From contig CAJBSR010000292.1 in NCBI GenBank assembly GCA_903958285.1, forward strand, positions 1 to 10,676: 10,676 nucleotides of DNA, given 5' to 3'. The notes under the pieces are model-generated. The model searched no databases and had not been told where the DNA came from. It was given only the letters and a program-made list of their open reading frames with translations. This DNA comes from an uncultured Sphingomonadales bacterium. Its GTDB lineage: Bacteria > Pseudomonadota > Alphaproteobacteria > Sphingomonadales > Sphingomonadaceae. Below, one piece after another: positions 1-7,693 of this stretch; the first letter of the stretch is position 1; each line of letters begins with the position of its first letter. Position numbers and translations under genes: made by a program.

Positions 1-3
1 CAG

Positions 4-30
4 GTGTCTCGACTTCGCTCGACACGAACG
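4..30. repeat. Dispersed palindromic repeat of sphingomonad type (probable)
   Basis: The stretch has arms GTGTC (4-8) and GACAC (21-25). Pairing continues inward as GA/TC if a two-base bulge is allowed, leaving a short TTCG-containing loop, and the tail is GAACGG. I recall very similar elements scattered between genes in Sphingopyxis-like genomes, but only this copy is in the window, so repetition is not shown here. It lies about 26 bases beyond the stop codon of the DUF885 gene, on its 3' side, and could form a transcript-end hairpin for that gene, although no T-run follows. Confidence 0.5.
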
Positions 31-55
31 GACATGGGAGTAGGTCTGTCGCGGC

Positions 56-1804
56 CTATCCCTTTGCCTTCTCAGTCGAAATCCAACGGTCCACCGCTTG
101 CTCCAGCACATCAAGCGGCACCGCACCTTGCGCCAGCACAGCGTCGTGGAAGCGGCGCAGGTCAAACTTTGTGCCGAGCGCGGCGGTCGCCTTGGCGCGC
201 AGTTCCCGCAGCTTGATCTCGCCGATCTTGTAACCGAGCGCCTGACCGGGCCATGAAATGTAGCGGTTGACCTCCGCCTCGATATTGGCGGCGGAAAGCG
301 CGCTGTTGTCGGTCATGAACTTGATGGCCTGCGCTTTAGTCCAGCCCTTGGAATGCATGCCGGTATCCACCACGAGACGGCAGGCGCGCCACATTTCATA
401 GGACAGGCGGCCCATCATCTTTTCGGGCGTGTCGTACAGGCCCATTTCTTCGCCCAGATACTCGGAATAGAGCCCCCAGCCTTCGCCATAGGCGGTGAAC
501 CATGCGGCGTGCTTGCGGAAATCGGGCATGTCGATTTCCTGCTGCAATGCGCCCTGAAAGTGGTGGCCGGGCACCGCCTCATGCGCGGTCAGCGCAGGCA
601 GTTCGTAGATGGGGCGCTGGTCCAGCTTGGATGTGTTGACGTAGTAGAACCCCGCAATGCCAGAGGCGAGTGAGCCGGGGCTGTAATAGGCAGTCGTCGT
701 CGTTTCCGCCGTTTCCTTGGGGATTTCTTTCAGGCCATAGGTGAGGCGCGGCAGCTTTCCGAAGTATTGCGGCAGCATGCCGTCGATCAGCTTGGCCTGA
801 CGCGCGGCGGCCTCCATCAGCTCTTCGGGCGTTTTCGCGTAATAGGTCGGGTCGCTGCGCAGCTTGGCGATGAAACTCTGCCGGTCGGCATAGCCCGCTT
901 GCTTGGTGACACTGTCCATGCGGGTGAGGATGCGCGCGACTTCGCTCAATCCAATGTCATGGATTTGCGCGGGCGTCAGGTCCGTCGTTGTGTGCGACCG
1001 CGCCTGGAAGGCGTAATAGTCCTTGCCACCGGGCTGATAGGACACGCCCACCTTTGCGGCGCATTTCGGCTTATACTCTTTCACGTAAAAGTCGGAGAAT
1101 TGCTGATAGGCCGGCGTCAGAACGTCGCGGATGATGCGCAGGCCGTCTGCTTTCATTGCGGCCCAATCTGCGTCGCTGACATCATTGGGCTTGTTGCGCT
1201 TGAAGGGCTCGTAAAAACGCGTGTCCTCAGGCTTTCCGGCAATGGCGCCGGTGATCGTCGTTTCAAAACCATTCATGGCCTCGCAGGGCTGGACAAAACC
1301 CTTGGTGATCGCCTGGCGGGTGATGGAAATGATGTCGGCATTGATCTTCGGGAACTGGGACAGACGGGTGAGATAACTGCGGTAATCCGCTGCGGTGTAG
1401 AGCGGCACATATGATCCGAGATCAGCAAAGCCCTGATGCGGGCTGGAATAGGTCGTGAACAGCATGAGCCGCTGGCCGAAGCGGTTGCCCTCAATCTGTT
1501 CGCTCAAGATGCGGGAGAGAACGCCCTTATTGGCCCGGTCGGCATCGGTGAGACCGGCATCGGGGATTGCCTTTAGTCGATCGAGGAGAGCTTGCGCTTC
1601 CGCCGCAGATTTGTCTCGGGCAGCAAGGCTGTAGTCGGAGAGCTTATCATCATAGTCACGCACGCCAAGCGAGGACGCGGCTGTGGGGTTTTCCTTCAAG
1701 AACCAAGCCCAATGGTCCGCGATCACGGCCTTCAGATCGGCTGATGGGGCGGCCAGCGCCGGGCTTGAAACCGACAGCAACAGGGCCAGGGCAAATTTCC
1801 GCAT
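56..1804 (-). CDS. Exported DUF885 family protein (putative metallopeptidase)
   Basis: This is a 582-residue DUF885 (PF05960-type) protein. The start at 1804 is chosen because AGGAG lies a few bases upstream and the first 18 residues, MRKFALALLLSVSSPALA, form a textbook signal peptide with an AxA-type cleavage site; the frame stays open further upstream but lacks these signals. The family hallmark HEAVPGHH is at residues 408-415, and a second conserved block, EGWGLYSEYLG, is at 441-451. By analogy with HExxH zinc peptidases, H408, one or both of H414/H415, and E441 or E448 could bind metal, with E409 as the base; this is inference, since the family is poorly characterised biochemically. The length is usual for the family. 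The mature protein should be periplasmic. The gene is divergent from a prolyl oligopeptidase gene across 113 bp, which suggests a shared role in peptide breakdown. The family call is firm; substrate and activity are unknown. Confidence 0.9.
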   Translation of the reverse strand: MRKFALALLLSVSSPALAAPSADLKAVIADHWAWFLKENPTAASSLGVRDYDDKLSDYSLAARDKSAAEAQALLDRLKAIPDAGLTDADRANKGVLSRILSEQIEGNRFGQRLMLFTTYSSPHQGFADLGSYVPLYTAADYRSYLTRLSQFPKINADIISITRQAITKGFVQPCEAMNGFETTITGAIAGKPEDTRFYEPFKRNKPNDVSDADWAAMKADGLRIIRDVLTPAYQQFSDFYVKEYKPKCAAKVGVSYQPGGKDYYAFQARSHTTTDLTPAQIHDIGLSEVARILTRMDSVTKQAGYADRQSFIAKLRSDPTYYAKTPEELMEAAARQAKLIDGMLPQYFGKLPRLTYGLKEIPKETAETTTTAYYSPGSLASGIAGFYYVNTSKLDQRPIYELPALTAHEAVPGHHFQGALQQEIDMPDFRKHAAWFTAYGEGWGLYSEYLGEEMGLYDTPEKMMGRLSYEMWRACRLVVDTGMHSKGWTKAQAIKFMTDNSALSAANIEAEVNRYISWPGQALGYKIGEIKLRELRAKATAALGTKFDLRRFHDAVLAQGAVPLDVLEQAVDRWISTEKAKG

Positions 1805-1917
1805 GATGTTCTCCTCTGCCTGCAACTTCGTCCAAAGCCGGCGCTCTTGCAATGCCTTACCCGTCGCCTCTACACCGCAGGCAACGAACAAGATTGTTGC
1901 GTAAGGAGCTTCCGCAG
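1805..1917. promoter_or_regulatory. Divergent promoter region between the two peptidase genes
   Basis: The 113 bp separating the DUF885 and prolyl oligopeptidase starts must hold promoters for both strands. Visible sites are AAGGAG at 1903-1908 (ribosome binding site for the plus-strand gene, 9 bases before its ATG), an AGGAG-type site for the minus-strand gene near 1811-1815, and a small perfect palindrome AACAA-GA-TTGTT at 1887-1898 just upstream of the plus-strand ribosome binding site. I do not see convincing -35/-10 pairs. Function is inferred from position only. Confidence 0.4.
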
Positions 1918-4065
1918 ATGCGGCGTATATCGATGATGATTATATCTTTAGCGGCGACCGCCGCCACCGCGGGCACCATCCCCGGCCAGCCCAAGCCCGA
2001 TTACCCGCACACCCGCAGCGACGGCATTGTGGAAACCCAGTTCGGGGAAAAGGTGGCAGACCCCTATCGCTGGCTTGAGAATGACGTGCGCAACGACGCC
2101 GAAGTGCGCAATTGGGTGGACCAGCAGAACAAGCTTACGGAATCCTATCTGGAGACGCTGCCCGGTCGGGACATCTTCGCCTCCCGCCTGAAGCAGCTCT
2201 TCAATTTCCAGCGCATGGGCACACCGCGCAAAGCAGGTGAGAATTATTTCTACACCCGGAATGATGGATTGCAGAACCAGTCGGTCCTGATGGTGCAGCA
2301 GGGGGTAAGCGGCACGCCAAAACTGCTGATTGATCCCAATGCCTGGGCCAAGGACGGGGCGACGGCGCTGGCCGAATGGCAGCCCTCTCCCAACGGACGC
2401 TTTTTGGCCTATGCCGTGCAGGATGGCGGAACCGACTGGCGCACCTTGCGCGTCATTGATGCGGAGACGGGCGCGGCGCTTGAAGATGACATCAAATGGG
2501 TCAAATTCTCTAATATTGCCTGGACGAAGGACAATAAAGGTTTCTTCTATTCGCGCTTTGCCGAGCCTAAGAAGGGCGCTGCCTTCCAGTCGCTCAACAC
2601 CAATCAGCAGGTCTGGTATCATAAGATCGGAACGAAGCAGGCCGAAGATCGGCTTGTCTACCAAACGCCAGATCGACCACTGCTCGGCCATTCGGCGGAA
2701 GTCACGGATGACGGGCGGTATATTCTCATCACCTCATCGGGCGGCACGGATGAGCGCTATGAACTGACTGTGGGCTCGCTCGACGCTAAGCAAGGCCTGA
2801 GCAAGGCTGTGAAGTTCAAGACGCTTGTCGGCGGGCTGGACTATGAATGGCAATTGGCGGGTTCGGTCGGGTCCACCTTCTATTTTCGCACCAACCGCGC
2901 CGCGCCGCGTGGGCAGATTGTGACGCTGAACGTGGAGAAGCCGCGTCTTGCGCCAGCGACCGTCATTGCCGAGACCGGGGATGCGATGGTCGGTGCCTCG
3001 CTCGTCGGTAACCGGCTGATCGTCGCCTATTTGGGGGATGCACGGTCGGAAGCTGAACTGCGCGAATTGGACGGGCGTCTTGTGTCGACCATACCGCTGC
3101 CCTCCATCGGGACGGCAGCTGGCTTCGGCGGGTCGGGCGGTGATCCCGAAACCTTCTACACCTTCTCCAGCTTTGCGGTGCCACCTTCGGTCTATCGCTA
3201 CAACACCGCCACCGGGAAGGCAGAGCTGTTCTTCCAGCCCAAGGTTGCGTTCGACCCTGCCGACTATGTGACGGATCAGGTTTTCTACACGTCAAAGGAC
3301 GGCACCCGCATCCCGATGTACATCGTGAAGCGCAAGGATACGCCCGCAGGCGCGCCCACGATCCTCTACGGTTATGGAGGGTTCAACATCTCGCAGACGC
3401 CGACCTTCGCGCCGACGCGTCTGGCTTGGCTGGAACAGGGCGGGGTTCTGGCTGTCGCCAATCTGCGCGGTGGCGGCGAATATGGGAAGGAATGGCACGA
3501 TGCCGGCCGTCTCGCCCGTAAGCAGAATGTGTTCGATGATTTTATCGCGGCAGGCGATTATCTCATCGCCAATAACATCTCGGCCAAGGGCAAGCTGGCC
3601 ATTGAGGGTCGCTCAAATGGCGGCCTATTGGTCGGCGCGGTCGTCAACCAGCGGCCCGATCTGTTTGCGGCTGCCATCCCCGCTGTGGGCGTGATGGATA
3701 TGCTGCGCTTCAACCGCTTCACCGCTGGTCGCTATTGGGTCGATGACTATGGGGACCCGGCTAAAGAAGCGGATTTCAAAGTCCTCCGCGCATATTCGCC
3801 TTATCACAATATCACGCCGGGTAAGGATTATCCCGCCATCCTCGTGACGACAGCAGACACCGATGACCGCGTCGTGCCGGGCCATAGCTTCAAGTACACA
3901 GCTCAGCTGCAGGCGTCAGACATTGGCCCGAAGCCGCACCTCATCCGTATTGAAACGCGGGCAGGGCATGGCTCCGGCAAGCCGACCGATAAGATTATTT
4001 CAGAAACGGCCGACCTTTGGTCGTTCGTTGCGAAATGGACAGGGTTGGAGGTGCGCCCGCGCTAA
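1918..4065 (+). CDS. Prolyl oligopeptidase family serine peptidase (S9A), exported
   Basis: This 715-residue protein is predicted to cleave short peptides after proline. The start at 1918 has AAGGAG nine bases upstream and opens a short hydrophobic leader (about residues 1-18, ending ATAATA), so export to the periplasm is likely. The N-terminal S9A signature ADPYRWLEND is at 47-56. A beta-propeller region follows to about residue 440, then the alpha/beta-hydrolase domain. The catalytic triad is visible: S566 in GRSNGG, D649 in DTDDRVVP (with R651 matching the substrate-binding Arg of prolyl oligopeptidases) and H684 in RAGHGSGKP. Length is normal for S9A (about 690-730). It is divergent from the DUF885 gene and followed by a 126-bp gap. 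Oligopeptidase B (dibasic specificity) is an alternative, but the DDRVVP and GHGSGKP blocks fit prolyl oligopeptidase better. The exact peptide preference is not readable from sequence. Confidence 0.93.
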   Translation: MRRISMMIISLAATAATAGTIPGQPKPDYPHTRSDGIVETQFGEKVADPYRWLENDVRNDAEVRNWVDQQNKLTESYLETLPGRDIFASRLKQLFNFQRMGTPRKAGENYFYTRNDGLQNQSVLMVQQGVSGTPKLLIDPNAWAKDGATALAEWQPSPNGRFLAYAVQDGGTDWRTLRVIDAETGAALEDDIKWVKFSNIAWTKDNKGFFYSRFAEPKKGAAFQSLNTNQQVWYHKIGTKQAEDRLVYQTPDRPLLGHSAEVTDDGRYILITSSGGTDERYELTVGSLDAKQGLSKAVKFKTLVGGLDYEWQLAGSVGSTFYFRTNRAAPRGQIVTLNVEKPRLAPATVIAETGDAMVGASLVGNRLIVAYLGDARSEAELRELDGRLVSTIPLPSIGTAAGFGGSGGDPETFYTFSSFAVPPSVYRYNTATGKAELFFQPKVAFDPADYVTDQVFYTSKDGTRIPMYIVKRKDTPAGAPTILYGYGGFNISQTPTFAPTRLAWLEQGGVLAVANLRGGGEYGKEWHDAGRLARKQNVFDDFIAAGDYLIANNISAKGKLAIEGRSNGGLLVGAVVNQRPDLFAAAIPAVGVMDMLRFNRFTAGRYWVDDYGDPAKEADFKVLRAYSPYHNITPGKDYPAILVTTADTDDRVVPGHSFKYTAQLQASDIGPKPHLIRIETRAGHGSGKPTDKIISETADLWSFVAKWTGLEVRPR

Positions 4066-4090
4066 GCGCTTCTTGGCCGGAGGAAATTCC

Positions 4091-4116
4091 TGAACCTGCG
4101 ACTACAAACCGGTTCA
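4091..4116 (+). terminator. Possible hairpin after the prolyl oligopeptidase gene
   Basis: Inverted repeat TGAACC (4091-4096) / GGTTCA (4111-4116) with a 14-base loop begins 25 bases after the stop codon. No T-run follows, so it is a weak terminator candidate. A second small palindrome, AGGAA-A-TTCCT, sits directly beside it at 4081-4091. Confidence 0.3.
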
Positions 4117-4152
4117 GCAAGTTGTCATCGCGCGATTCGCATATTCGTCTCT

Positions 4153-4172
4153 GCCGACGCTTGATTGTCGGC
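4153..4172 (+). promoter_or_regulatory. Leader hairpin upstream of the exported protein gene
   Basis: Perfect inverted repeat GCCGAC (4153-4158) / GTCGGC (4167-4172) with an 8-base loop ends 8 bases before the GGAG ribosome binding site (4181-4184) of the gene at 4192. It would fold in the 5' leader of that mRNA. It may affect stability or translation, or be a remnant terminator of the preceding gene; no T-run follows. The role is inferred. Confidence 0.35.
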
Positions 4173-4191
4173 CAAGTGATGGAGACGATGT

Positions 4192-4770
4192 ATGAAGATG
4201 CTCTCAAAGGCCGCGCTGATGGCGACGTCGGGCGCGATGTTGGTCACGGCCCTGCCGGCCGATGCCCGGTCCTATCGCCGCCACCATGACGGCATCAGCG
4301 CAGGTGACGTGATCGCAGGCGCGCTCATCATTGGCGGGATTGCCGCTGTCGCTTCTGCCGCATCCTCGCGGAACCGCTATGATGATCGCTACCGGGAACG
4401 TGGCCGCGGCTGGGGCGATGATCGCTATGACGACCGGGGTGGCTATTACGAGAATGGCTATTCCAGCCGCAGTGCGGTTGAACAGTGCGTTCAGGCCGCC
4501 CGCAGCGAAGCCAACCGTTATGGCGGCTGGGCACGGGTGACCGATGTGACGCGGATCGACCGTGTCCGTGGCGGCTATGAAGTTCGCGGTCGTCTGGTTG
4601 TCGAGGATCGCGGCTATCGCAACCGCAACTGGAGCAATGGCTGGGACCGCAATGATCGTTGGGGCAACCGCTATGACCGTTACAATGATGGTTATGACAA
4701 GGGTCGTTTCAGCTGCGTGACGCGCTTTGGCCGCGTCGCGGATGTCGACCTCTCGGGCTTGCGTGGCTGA
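4192..4770 (+). CDS. Exported Tyr/Arg/Asp/Gly-rich protein of unknown function
   Basis: This 192-residue protein begins with a probable signal peptide (residues 1-25, ending ALPADA). A short basic stretch and then a hydrophobic, Gly/Ala-rich segment (about 38-58) look like a membrane helix. Low-complexity Arg/Tyr/Asp/Gly sequence fills 60-90. A folded-looking core (91-141) holds C99. A second low-complexity Asn/Trp/Arg/Tyr/Asp stretch (142-171) follows, and the tail 172-190 holds C175. The two cysteines could form a disulfide in the periplasm, with the low-complexity insert as a loop between strands of one small domain. GGAG at 4181-4184, 7 bases upstream, supports the start; the codon at 4198 is an alternative. 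I recall similar proteins as common hypotheticals in sphingomonads. The gene has its own terminator. The coding call is firm; no function is proposed. Confidence 0.85.
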   Translation: MKMLSKAALMATSGAMLVTALPADARSYRRHHDGISAGDVIAGALIIGGIAAVASAASSRNRYDDRYRERGRGWGDDRYDDRGGYYENGYSSRSAVEQCVQAARSEANRYGGWARVTDVTRIDRVRGGYEVRGRLVVEDRGYRNRNWSNGWDRNDRWGNRYDRYNDGYDKGRFSCVTRFGRVADVDLSGLRG

Positions 4771-4776
4771 TACGTG

Positions 4777-4804
4777 AAGGACCGGTCTGAAAGGGCTGGT
4801 CCTT
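4777..4804 (+). terminator. Hairpin terminator after the exported protein gene
   Basis: Arms AAGGACCGGTC (4777-4787) and GGCTGGTCCTT (4794-4804) form an 11-pair stem with two G-T wobbles and a 6-base loop, TGAAAG. It begins 6 bases after the stop codon. Only a short pyrimidine-rich stretch (TCCGCTTTC) follows rather than a clean T-run, which is common in GC-rich genomes. It separates this gene from guaA, whose start is 57 bases further on, so guaA probably has its own promoter within that short gap or depends on read-through. Confidence 0.6.
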
Positions 4805-4861
4805 TCCGCTTTCGGGCCTGACAAACTGGACAGCGGGCGGCGCGCTCTTTATCGGCCCGTC

Positions 4862-6433
4862 ATGACCGTCCAGCACTCCGATTCCATCCTCATCGTCGAT
4901 TTTGGCAGCCAGGTGACCCAGCTGATCGCACGCCGTGTGCGCGAAGCGGGCGTTTACAGCGAAATCGCGCCGTTCACGTCCGCTGAAGCAGCCTTCCACC
5001 GGATGCAGCCCAAGGGAATCATCCTGTCGGGTTCGCCTGCCAGTGTGCCGGATGAAGGCAGCCCGCGCGCGCCGCAGGTGCTGTTTGACAGTGGCGTTCC
5101 CATCCTCGGCATTTGCTACGGCCAGCAGGTCATGTCGCATCAGCTGGGTGGCGAAGTACGACCTGGGCATGAAACGGGGGACGGCGGCGAATTTGGCCGC
5201 GCGTTCCTGACCGTGACGGAAAACTGCCCCTTGTTCGACGGCCTTTGGGCGGTGGGAGAACGGCATCAGGTATGGATGAGCCATGGCGACAAGGTGACGC
5301 GCTTTGCCCCCGGCTTTAACATCGTCGCCATCAGCGACGGCGCGCCCTTTGCCGTAATCGCGGACGAAGAACGTAAATATTACGGCACCCAATTCCACCC
5401 GGAAGTCGTCCACACGCCAGACGGTGCAAAGCTGATCGCCAATTTCGCGCACAAGGTTTGCGGTCTTTCCGGCGATTGGACGATGGCTGAGTTCCGCGCG
5501 ACCAAGATTGCGGAAATCCGCAAGCAAGTCGGCAGCGGACGCGTGATCTGTGGCCTGTCTGGCGGCGTTGACTCCTCCGTGGCGGCTATCCTGATCCACG
5601 AAGCCATTGGCGACCAGCTCACCTGTGTGTTTGTCGATCACGGGCTGCTCCGCAAAGATGAGCGCGGGCAGGTTGAGACCATGTTCCGCGATCACTACAA
5701 CATCCCGCTCGTCGTCGTGGACGCAGAAGACCGCTTCATGGCCGGCCTTGCTGGCCTTACCGACCCGGAAAAGAAGCGCAAATTCATCGGTGCCGAATTC
5801 ATCAACGTGTTTGAGGAAGAGGCCAAGAAGATCGGCGGCGCCGATTTCCTCGCGCAAGGCACGCTCTATCCGGACGTCATTGAATCAGTGTCGTTCACCG
5901 GTGGCCCGAGTGTCACGATCAAAAGCCATCACAATGTCGGCGGCTTGCCCGAACGCATGAACATGAAGCTCGTTGAGCCGCTGCGTGAACTCTTCAAGGA
6001 TGAAGTCCGCGCGCTGGGCCGTGAACTGGGCCTGCCAGATATCTTCGTGGGGCGCCATCCGTTCCCCGGGCCGGGCCTTGCCATCCGCATCCCCGGCGAA
6101 GTCACCAAGGAACGCTGCGATATTTTGCGCAAGGCAGACGCCATCTACCTTGAGGAAATCCGCAATGCGGGCCTCTATGACGCAATTTGGCAGGCGTTCG
6201 CGGTGCTTCTGCCCGTCCGGACCGTCGGCGTGATGGGTGATCATCGCACCTACGACAATGTCTGCGCATTGCGTGCGGTGACCAGCACGGATGGGATGAC
6301 GGCGGATATCTATCCGTTCGACAGCCACTTCCTCAGCAGCGTCGCGACGCGCATCGTTAATGAAGTACAGGGCATCAACCGCGTGGTTTATGACTATACG
6401 TCTAAGCCGCCCGGCACCATTGAGTGGGAATGA
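4862..6433 (+). CDS. guaA: GMP synthase (glutamine-hydrolysing)
   Basis: This 523-residue cytoplasmic enzyme makes GMP from XMP, ATP and glutamine, the last step of de novo guanine nucleotide synthesis. The N-terminal class I glutaminase domain (about 1-200) has the nucleophile C85 in GICYGQQ and the His/Glu partners H179 and E181 in QFHPEV. The ATP-pyrophosphatase domain follows, with its P-loop SGGVDSS at 233-239. The C-terminal dimerisation domain ends in KPPGTIEWE, the usual family terminus. Length matches the E. coli enzyme (525). The ATG at 4862 gives the standard N-terminus leading into ILIVDFGSQ; no good Shine-Dalgarno sequence is visible upstream, only GC-rich sequence. It is convergent with the acyl-CoA dehydrogenase gene, whose stop lies 23 bases away with no room for a strong terminator. 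No guanine riboswitch is visible in the short leader. All key residues are present. Confidence 0.98.
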   Translation: MTVQHSDSILIVDFGSQVTQLIARRVREAGVYSEIAPFTSAEAAFHRMQPKGIILSGSPASVPDEGSPRAPQVLFDSGVPILGICYGQQVMSHQLGGEVRPGHETGDGGEFGRAFLTVTENCPLFDGLWAVGERHQVWMSHGDKVTRFAPGFNIVAISDGAPFAVIADEERKYYGTQFHPEVVHTPDGAKLIANFAHKVCGLSGDWTMAEFRATKIAEIRKQVGSGRVICGLSGGVDSSVAAILIHEAIGDQLTCVFVDHGLLRKDERGQVETMFRDHYNIPLVVVDAEDRFMAGLAGLTDPEKKRKFIGAEFINVFEEEAKKIGGADFLAQGTLYPDVIESVSFTGGPSVTIKSHHNVGGLPERMNMKLVEPLRELFKDEVRALGRELGLPDIFVGRHPFPGPGLAIRIPGEVTKERCDILRKADAIYLEEIRNAGLYDAIWQAFAVLLPVRTVGVMGDHRTYDNVCALRAVTSTDGMTADIYPFDSHFLSSVATRIVNEVQGINRVVYDYTSKPPGTIEWE

Positions 6434-6456
6434 TATCGGCAGTTTATCGGGATGGG

Positions 6457-7668
6457 TTAGATCCCAAGTGCAGAACGGGCCACAATCCCTTTCTGGATCT
6501 CACTTGCCCCACCAAAAATAGTTGCCGCACGAATGTTGAGGTGCCGGGCAACTGCCGTCTCCCTTACGTCTGGGTGGTGCTGTAAGGTATCACCATATAG
6601 TTCTGTCCGGTAATCGCGCATTGCTGAAGTTCCGAGGGCTTCTACGGCCATTTCGGCGAGGCGCTGCAACATGGTGCTCACTTTCAGCTTCTGTATTGAT
6701 GCGCTGGCCATGCCTGCAGCGCCGACAAGCGCCCCTTGAGCGAGATTGCGCATTTCAGCTGCTTCTATGGCTGCAATTTCTATTTCAAGCGCAGCAAGAC
6801 GGTTCCGGAACGAAGGGTTGGCAATGAATGGGTGCCCCTGCTCATCAAATTCAGCCCCAGCAATGAGGCGGGTCCGGCGAAGGGCGTTTTTCAAGGCGGC
6901 TGCAGCAGAGGTTCCCCCGCGTTCATGCATCAGCAGGAATTTTGCCACGTCCCAGCCTTGATGTTCTTCACCGACCCGCAGGGAGGCCGGAATGCGGACG
7001 TTGTCGAAAAAGACTTCATTAACCTCGTGCTCTCCGGACATCCCACGAATTGGGCGAACGGTGATGCCAGGCGCATCCATTGGCGAGAGCAAAAAGGTTA
7101 TTCCAGCCTGCGGGGGGCCTTCGAGTGACGTCCTTACGAGCAAGAATATCCAGTTTGCAGCGTGGGCATGGGTGGTCCAGATCTTCGACCCATCGACAAT
7201 GTAGTCTTCCCCGTCGCGGACCGCCCGACAGCGTAGGGAGGACAGATCTGAACCGGCGCCGGGCTCTGAAAATCCCTGGCACCAATAGTGATCCATGGGC
7301 GGAATATGAGGCAGGAAGCGTTCCTGCTGTTCGGCTGTGCCAAATTGCATGAGCACCGGACCACACATCAAAAGTCCCATGCCTGCCACGACTGGCGTGC
7401 CTGCGTTGGCGCATTCGACCGAGAAGATGTAGCGTTGCATCGGAGTGAACTCGGCCCCGCCCCAACGCTTGGGCCAGTTCGGGGCGCCCCAGCCTCTTTC
7501 ATAAAGGCGGCGCTGCCAGGCAATGCCCAATTCCGGTTCGGCGAAAATACCTGCTTGTCGTGCCGCTGCGGCCTGCAGGTCAGGCGTGAAGGCGTCCTTC
7601 AAGAAGTTGCGGACATCTTCCCGGAAAGCCTTTTCTTTGCTGGAGAACTCATGTTCGGCGCTTATCAC
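6457..7668 (-). CDS. Acyl-CoA dehydrogenase family protein
   Basis: This is an FAD-dependent enzyme expected to form the alpha-beta double bond of an acyl-CoA. With the GTG at 7668 it has 403 residues, the family norm, and starts 25 bases after the stop of the upstream VOC gene. The frame stays open to a TTG at 7761, which would overlap that gene; neither start has a clear ribosome binding site, so the start is uncertain. The flavin/substrate block CQGFSEPGAGSDLSS begins at residue 130. The C-terminal block reads IFGGASEIQKGIVAR; G386 sits where medium- and short-chain dehydrogenases carry the catalytic Glu of YEGTSQIQ. E249 in LLMHERGG aligns by eye with the helix-G Glu used by isovaleryl- and long-chain acyl-CoA dehydrogenases, so it is the likely base. 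A role in branched, cyclic or other unusual acyl-CoA oxidation is plausible but not provable here. It forms an operon with the VOC gene. Confidence 0.92.
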   Translation of the reverse strand: MISAEHEFSSKEKAFREDVRNFLKDAFTPDLQAAAARQAGIFAEPELGIAWQRRLYERGWGAPNWPKRWGGAEFTPMQRYIFSVECANAGTPVVAGMGLLMCGPVLMQFGTAEQQERFLPHIPPMDHYWCQGFSEPGAGSDLSSLRCRAVRDGEDYIVDGSKIWTTHAHAANWIFLLVRTSLEGPPQAGITFLLSPMDAPGITVRPIRGMSGEHEVNEVFFDNVRIPASLRVGEEHQGWDVAKFLLMHERGGTSAAAALKNALRRTRLIAGAEFDEQGHPFIANPSFRNRLAALEIEIAAIEAAEMRNLAQGALVGAAGMASASIQKLKVSTMLQRLAEMAVEALGTSAMRDYRTELYGDTLQHHPDVRETAVARHLNIRAATIFGGASEIQKGIVARSALGI

Positions 7669-7693
7669 ATCTGTTACTCGGTTTAAGATTGAA

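Noticed and set aside
767..1414. Plus-strand open frame (215 codons) opposite the DUF885 gene
   Set aside because: Shadow of a confidently assigned gene; no domain, ribosome binding site or independent support.
1805..1891. Upstream extension of the DUF885 protein to an ATG at 1891
   Set aside because: It would bury the signal peptide 29 residues inside the protein and ignore the well-placed AGGAG before 1804.
1948..2691. Minus-strand open frame (247 codons) opposite the prolyl oligopeptidase gene
   Set aside because: It overlaps the propeller-coding part of a clear S9A enzyme and shows no family features.
4122..4145. TTGTCA...CATATT as a promoter for the exported protein gene
   Set aside because: The spacing is only 12 bases, too short for a standard sigma-70 promoter.
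4204..4824. Minus-strand open frame (206 codons), Ala/Ile/Val-rich, opposite the exported protein gene
   Set aside because: The hydrophobic repeats are the reverse reading of Tyr/Asp/Arg codons. The plus-strand frame has a signal peptide, ribosome binding site and terminator, so it is the real gene.
4813..4859. Inverted repeat CGGGCC/GGCCCG upstream of guaA as a riboswitch or attenuator
   Set aside because: Only six GC-rich pairs around a 34-base spacer; no purine riboswitch core is visible and chance occurrence is likely.
4709..5857. Long minus-strand open frame (382 codons) opposite guaA
   Set aside because: It lies entirely across guaA and the preceding gene's end, has no recognisable domain, and antisense frames of this kind arise from codon bias in GC-rich genes. 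guaA is unquestionably the coding strand.
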